Of a stretch of 35,706 nucleotides of DNA, positions 30,911 through 35,706 are shown one piece after another (positions within the stretch are counted from its first letter, which is position 1; each line of letters opens with the position of its first letter). Under the pieces are notes generated by a model. It did not search any database. It was given only the letters and a program-made list of their open reading frames with translations, and was not told where the DNA came from. The translations under genes were made by a program, and so were the position numbers. Origin of the DNA: Candidatus Poribacteria bacterium (GTDB lineage: Bacteria > Poribacteria > WGA-4E > GCA-2687025); contig NYZG01000302.1 of assembly GCA_002687025.1 (NCBI GenBank), positions 1 through 35,706 of the forward strand. Direction: 5' to 3'.

Positions 30911-31794
30911 GCCGGTGGCCCCATGTAGCGGCCTTGGCCCTCGTCGTCGCGACATCGGCCGTGCAGGCCGACCCGCTCTTCGACCGCGGCGAGGCCCTCG
31001 CGGCGCTCGCAAGCGACCTTGTGGACGCCGAGGACGCCGGCGACGCCGCCGCGGTCGCGGACCTGTTCGCATCCGACGACGACATCGCCTACTACGAGGC
31101 CGCGAACGAACACGTCGGACGCGACGCAGCCCTGGTGGCGTTCGCCGCGCGGCTTGCCGGGCTGCCCAAGGGCTCCCTCGTCGCCACCGCGCCGAGAATA
31201 CTCGTCGAGGCGGCAACCGGCTGGATCGTCGTCGAGTGGGAGTGGGACGGAGACACCGGCCGTCACATAGCGCGGGCCAAACGCGAGGACGGCGTCTGGA
31301 GCCTCGACGCCCTCGACTTCGATGGAGGCAGCGCCGATGCGCCGATCGGCGCCTTCGACGCCTCCGTGGCCGCCGACGCCATCGACGGCCCTGTTCGGAT
31401 GATGGAAAAGGCCGCGACCGCGTTCGCCGAAGGCGATCAAGGCGCGATCGAGTCGCTCATCGTCAAGGAGCGGGACGACTTCCTCTTCATCTCGGACGAT
31501 GGCGTCCGATGGGAGGGAACGGACGGCATCCTCATAGCCGTCGCGGCCGCGGCGTTCGGCCAAGTGCCTGAGGGCATCTCGCGCGAGGCGATGGCGCTGT
31601 TTGTCGGGGCAGGGCTGGGTCGAGCCATTGCGTTCCAGGACATCGACGGCACGCGCGTCTCGCTGCAACTCGAACGCCGAGACGGATGGCGAATCGTCAA
31701 GGCTTCGCTCAGCGCCCCACTCGATGTCCTGCCCGTCTCGCCCACCGGAGGCGTCATCACGACGTGGGCGAATCTGCGGCGCGCCACACGATGA
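30907..31794 (+). CDS. Secreted hypothetical protein, possibly two SnoaL/NTF2-like domains
   Basis: Signal peptide 'HVAALALVVATSAVQA'; 'DAGDAAAVADLFASDDDIAYYEAANEHVGRDA' and 'AEGDQGAIESLIVKERDDFLFISDDGVRWEGTDGIL' resemble two NTF2-like units; GTGA overlap with the previous stop. Confidence 0.65.
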   Translation: MSRWPHVAALALVVATSAVQADPLFDRGEALAALASDLVDAEDAGDAAAVADLFASDDDIAYYEAANEHVGRDAALVAFAARLAGLPKGSLVATAPRILVEAATGWIVVEWEWDGDTGRHIARAKREDGVWSLDALDFDGGSADAPIGAFDASVAADAIDGPVRMMEKAATAFAEGDQGAIESLIVKERDDFLFISDDGVRWEGTDGILIAVAAAAFGQVPEGISREAMALFVGAGLGRAIAFQDIDGTRVSLQLERRDGWRIVKASLSAPLDVLPVSPTGGVITTWANLRRATR

Positions 31795-31939
31795 TATTGC
31801 CGCTCGAAAGCCACCCGGCCGAAACGGCCTGCGCCGTACGCGCGTAGAGAGTAATTGCGCGGAATCTCGCAGGCGTCTTGACGACTCGCTACAACGTCCC
31901 ATGTCCTGCTCGTGGGTACGGTGGTATTCTTGAGGCGAT

Positions 31940-31957
31940 GCCGGGCGCTCGCCCGGC
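31940..31957. terminator. Short GC hairpin upstream of uvrA (terminator or leader structure)
   Basis: GCCGGGC-gctc-GCCCGGC. Confidence 0.4.
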
Positions 31958-32086
31958 GTGTGTGGTTCACCACCTCACGACTCGCGCCCCAGAGCGCGCT
32001 AGGCGCCGAACGCATCCACCTCGCCCCGTTCCAGGATGGGTTGCGTCACAGGAATCTACGTATCCGTGTCTTCGTGAAAGAGACCC

Positions 32087-35000
32087 ATGAACGACCCTGA
32101 TCGAACGCCACCGGAGCATTCCGCCCCGGCATTCGAGACCATCACCGTCAGGGGCGCGCGCGAGCACAACCTCCAGAACATCCAGCTCGAGCTACCCAAG
32201 AACCACCTCATCTGCTTCACGGGCGTCAGTGGCTCCGGCAAGTCCTCGCTCGCCTTCGACACGCTCTACGCCGAGGGACAGCGGCGGTATATCGAGTCGC
32301 TCTCGGCCTATGCCAGGCAGTTTCTGGGGCAGATGCAGAAGCCGGACGTGGACTTCATCGGCGGGCTGTCCCCGACGATTTCCATCGACCAGAAATCCAC
32401 CGGCTACAACCCGCGCTCGACCGTCGCCACGATCACCGAGATATACGACTATCTGCGTCTGCTCTTCGCCCGCGTCGGGACCATGTTCTGCCTGGAATGC
32501 GGCACGGAAGTGGGCGCGCAGACCCGTGATGAGATCGTCGACCAGTTGCTCGCCCTCCCCGAAGGGCAGCGGCTGCAGCTGCTTGCTCCCGTGGTGCGCG
32601 GCCGCAAGGGCGAGTACCGCGAGGAGCTCGAGGACGCCCTCAAGGCCGGCTTCGCCCGCGCCCGTGTCGACGGCCAGTTGCACGAACTCACCGAGACGAT
32701 CCACCTCGACCGGCAGTTGCGCCACGACATCGAAATAGTCGTCGACCGCATCGTCATCAAGGACGGCATCCGCGACCGGATCGCGGAATCCGTCGAGACG
32801 GCGGTCAAGCTCTCCGGCGGGCTCATCATCGCCGACACGATGGACGGCGAGGAGCTGCTGTTTAGCCAGCATTACTCGTGCCCGGACTGCGCCGCTAGCT
32901 ACGAGGAACCGTCGCCCCAGCTGTTCTCGTTCAACAGTCCCAAGGGCGCCTGCCCGGAATGCAACGGTATTGGCGGCACGACGCAGGGATCGCTGGCCAA
33001 GGTCGTCCCGGACACCAGCAAATCGATCCGCGAAGGCGCCATCGCCACGTGGGGAGAGCTCAAAGACTACAATCCGATGGCCGAGGCGGTGGCGGCGCGT
33101 CTGAAGTTCTCGCTCGACACGCCGTGGAAGGATCTGACGAAGAAGGTCCGCGAGAAGCTCATGGACGGCTTGGGCGACAAGCGCATACCCGTAACGGTCT
33201 ATCGCGACGGCAAGGCCCGTCAGCGGCGGTGGCGCTTCGGCGGAGTGCTCCGCAGCATCGAACACCGATGGCGGGAGACGAGCTCCGAGGGCGTGCGTCG
33301 CCACTACGCGAAGTACATGGACACGCTCAAGTGCCCCGACTGCGAGGGCACGCGTCTGCGTCGTGAGGCGCACGCAGTCAAGGTCGCGGACAGGACCATC
33401 TTCGACGTCACCGGCATGAGCGTCGGCGACGCGCAGGAGTTCTTCGAGTCCATCGACTTGACGCCGCGCCAGGCGACCATCGCCGAGCAGGTGCTCAAGG
33501 AGGTGCGCGCGCGCCTTTGGTTCCTACGTAACGTCGGTCTGCACTACCTCTCGCTCGGCCGCACCGCGCCGACGCTCTCGGGTGGCGAGTCCCAACGCAT
33601 CCGGCTGGCAAGCCAAATCGGGACCGGCCTCGTGGGCGTGGTCTACATCCTCGACGAGCCCAGCATCGGCCTCCACGCGCGGGACAACAAGAAACTACTC
33701 GACACGCTCAAGCATCTGCGCGACATCGGCAACACGATCATCATCGTCGAGCACGACGAAGAGACGATGCGCGAGTCCGACTACATCGTGGACTTCGGTC
33801 CAGGGGCGGGGATTCAGGGCGGAGAGGGCGTCGTCTCCGGCGCTCCCGGCAAGGTAATGAGCGAGGCGGCGTCCATCACGGGGCGGTACCTGTCGCACGA
33901 GCTGCAGATACCCATTCCCGACGAGCGCCGCGCGCCCAACGGCAGTTGGTTGGCGGTGAAGGGCGCGCGGCAGAACAACCTCAAGGGCCTCGATGTAGAC
34001 ATCCCGATCGGTCTGTTTACGTGCGTGACCGGCGTGTCCGGCTCCGGTAAGTCCTCGCTTGTCAACGACATCGTCTGCAAAGCCCTCGCGCGCGACCTCA
34101 TGCGCGCCGAGGAGGCGCCGGGAGCCCACGACGCGATCGAGGGCATCGAGCATCTCAACAAGATCATCACGATCGACCAGTCGCCGATCGGACGCACGCC
34201 ACGCTCGAATCCCGCGACGTACGTGAAAGTCTGGGACCAGGTCCGCGAGCTGTACTCCCAGATGCCGGAGTCCCGCGTCCGCGGCTACAAGCCCGGCAGG
34301 TTCAGCTTCAACGTGAAGGCCGGCCGGTGCGAAGCATGCCAGGGACATGGGTACAAGAAGGTCGAGATGCAGTTGCTCGCCGACGTCTGGGTGAAGTGCG
34401 AGGTCTGCAACGGCACGCGCTTCAACGACGAGACGCTCGACATCCGCTACAAGGGCAAGAGCATCGCCGACGCCCTCGACATGGACATCTCGCAGGCGCT
34501 CGAACACTTCGGGGACATACCCAAGATCGCCCGCAAGCTGAAGACACTCCACGATGTCGGGCTCGATTACATCAAGCTCGGGCAGCCTGCGCCGACGCTC
34601 TCCGGCGGCGAGGCGCAACGCGTGAAGCTCTCCAAGGAGCTCAGCCGCGTCGCCACGGGTCAGACGCTGTACGTGCTCGACGAACCGACGACGGGCCTGC
34701 ACTTCGAGGACGTGCGCAAGCTGCTTGAGGTTCTGCACGAGCTCGCGGATCGCGGCAACACGGTCGTCGTGATCGAGCACAACATGGAGGTCATCAAGAC
34801 CGCCGACCACATCATCGACCTCGGCCCCGAGGGCGGCGAAGAGGGTGGCTACCTGATCGGCGTCGGAGCGCCGGAGGTGATCGCGCAGACGGACTCCCCC
34901 GACGAAGAGCCGGCGACGGAGACCGGCCGGTTCCTTCGCGCGGCCCTACGCGCGGCGACGGCGGGCGGCCCCGAACCCCTCGACGACGCGGCCCTGCCGC

Positions 35001-35706
35001 CACGCGGCAAGGCGATGGACACCATCAGCGTGCGCGGGGCGACCGAGCACAACCTCAAGTCCATCGACGTGGACATCCCGCAGCGAGAGATGGTCGCCTT
35101 CACCGGAGTCTCGGGGTCCGGCAAGACATCGCTCGCCCTGGACACGATCTACGCCGAGGGACAACGCCGCTACGTCGAGTCGCTGTCGGCGTACGCGCGG
35201 CAGTTCTTGGGGCGCGTCGAGAAGCCCCACGTCGAGCACATTGAGGGGCTCTCACCGGCGATCGCCATCGACCAGAAGGCGCCCAGCAAGAGCCCCCGCT
35301 CCACCGTCGGCACCGTCACGGAGATATACGACTACCTGCGCATACTCTACGCTCGAGCGGGAACGGCGCACTGCCCGACCTGTCACGAGCCGGTCGGCAG
35401 CCAGACGTCCCAGCAGGTCGTCGATAGCATCTTCCAGCTTCCTCCCGAGAGCCGCCTACACGTGCTCGCGCCGGTCGTCCTGGTGCGGGGCGAGGAGTAC
35501 GAGGAGCAGTTCGAGCGCGCGCGCAGATCCGGCTTCGCCCGCGTGTGGGTGAACGGCGAAGTCCGGGAACTCGACGAGAAGATTGAGCTCGACCGGCGCA
35601 TCAAGCACGATGTCGCCATCGTCGCCGACCGCCTGATCCTGCGGGAGGACGACCGCTCCAGGCTCGCGGAGGCCGTCGAGGTCGCGCTCCGCGAGGGCAA
35701 GGGCGT
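32087..35706 (+). CDS. uvrA: Excinuclease ABC subunit UvrA, tandem (double) form, truncated by the window end
   Basis: Frame from ATG 32087 stays open to the window end. First UvrA complete: 'ITVRGAREHNLQNI', 'FTGVSGSGKSSLAFDTLYAEGQRRYIESLSAYARQFLGQM', 'LGRTAPTLSGGESQRIRLA', 'VTGVSGSGKSSLVNDI', 'GRCEACQGHGYKKVEMQLLADVWVKCEVCNG', 'LGQPAPTLSGGEAQRVKLSKEL'. A second begins at about 35014: 'MDTISVRGATEHNLKSIDVDIPQREMVAFTGVSGSGKTSLALDTIYAEGQRRYVESLSAYARQFLGRVEKPHVEHIEGLSPAIAIDQK'. Confidence 0.93.
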   Translation, partial: MNDPDRTPPEHSAPAFETITVRGAREHNLQNIQLELPKNHLICFTGVSGSGKSSLAFDTLYAEGQRRYIESLSAYARQFLGQMQKPDVDFIGGLSPTISIDQKSTGYNPRSTVATITEIYDYLRLLFARVGTMFCLECGTEVGAQTRDEIVDQLLALPEGQRLQLLAPVVRGRKGEYREELEDALKAGFARARVDGQLHELTETIHLDRQLRHDIEIVVDRIVIKDGIRDRIAESVETAVKLSGGLIIADTMDGEELLFSQHYSCPDCAASYEEPSPQLFSFNSPKGACPECNGIGGTTQGSLAKVVPDTSKSIREGAIATWGELKDYNPMAEAVAARLKFSLDTPWKDLTKKVREKLMDGLGDKRIPVTVYRDGKARQRRWRFGGVLRSIEHRWRETSSEGVRRHYAKYMDTLKCPDCEGTRLRREAHAVKVADRTIFDVTGMSVGDAQEFFESIDLTPRQATIAEQVLKEVRARLWFLRNVGLHYLSLGRTAPTLSGGESQRIRLASQIGTGLVGVVYILDEPSIGLHARDNKKLLDTLKHLRDIGNTIIIVEHDEETMRESDYIVDFGPGAGIQGGEGVVSGAPGKVMSEAASITGRYLSHELQIPIPDERRAPNGSWLAVKGARQNNLKGLDVDIPIGLFTCVTGVSGSGKSSLVNDIVCKALARDLMRAEEAPGAHDAIEGIEHLNKIITIDQSPIGRTPRSNPATYVKVWDQVRELYSQMPESRVRGYKPGRFSFNVKAGRCEACQGHGYKKVEMQLLADVWVKCEVCNGTRFNDETLDIRYKGKSIADALDMDISQALEHFGDIPKIARKLKTLHDVGLDYIKLGQPAPTLSGGEAQRVKLSKELSRVATGQTLYVLDEPTTGLHFEDVRKLLEVLHELADRGNTVVVIEHNMEVIKTADHIIDLGPEGGEEGGYLIGVGAPEVIAQTDSPDEEPATETGRFLRAALRAATAGGPEPLDDAALPPRGKAMDTISVRGATEHNLKSIDVDIPQREMVAFTGVSGSGKTSLALDTIYAEGQRRYVESLSAYARQFLGRVEKPHVEHIEGLSPAIAIDQKAPSKSPRSTVGTVTEIYDYLRILYARAGTAHCPTCHEPVGSQTSQQVVDSIFQLPPESRLHVLAPVVLVRGEEYEEQFERARRSGFARVWVNGEVRELDEKIELDRRIKHDVAIVADRLILREDDRSRLAEAVEVALREGKG

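Noticed and set aside
32192-34810. Long minus-strand ORFs (32192-33373 and 33695-34810) and short plus ORFs (e.g. 32229-32738) within uvrA
   Set aside because: Out-of-frame or antisense to the continuous uvrA frame that starts at 32087.

Overview
A 35.7 kb GC-rich bacterial chromosomal window, densely coded, with no recognisable phage, transposon or CRISPR. Left part (1-5 kb): exported LamG / DUF1080-like / TolB-like (PD40) proteins and an unusual sigma-factor fusion. Centre: a core-metabolism operon (icd, sdhA, sdhB, HdrB-like 'SdhE', trxB) with a promoter-like sequence upstream; a HEAT-repeat lipoprotein; a dockerin-like protein; an XRE-TPR regulator; a Gfo/Idh/MocA oxidoreductase; trxA; and tRNA-Glu(UUC). 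Next comes a probable sugar/acid catabolic group (RraA-like, enolase-superfamily, MDR dehydrogenase, Asp/Glu racemase-like). Right part: ankyrin, GNAT and LamG proteins, a double-length ThyX-like protein, a molybdoenzyme group (mobA, moeA, SUOX-family oxidoreductase, TrxR-like flavoprotein, secreted protein) and a uvrA ORF that continues in frame into a second UvrA and runs off the window. Leads most worth a second look: (1) a short shared C-terminal motif (x[AP]V[SD]xxGK-hydrophobic-A-T/S-T/S-W-x-x-[LI]-[KR]) on four exported proteins of different domain type, possibly a sorting/anchoring tag; (2) a 58-bp intergenic repeat in two copies (~83% identical by eye) that folds into a conserved hairpin, with a change that keeps pairing only in minus-strand RNA; (3) an ECF-like sigma factor fused through a TM segment to a BtrH-N/C39-like domain that appears to lack its Cys; (4) the tandem UvrA-UvrA fusion; (5) the tandem ThyX-like protein; (6) a type-E SdhABE-like module next to trxB; (7) a frameshift pinned to a G4 run. 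Domain names come from reading motifs by eye; no database search was run.
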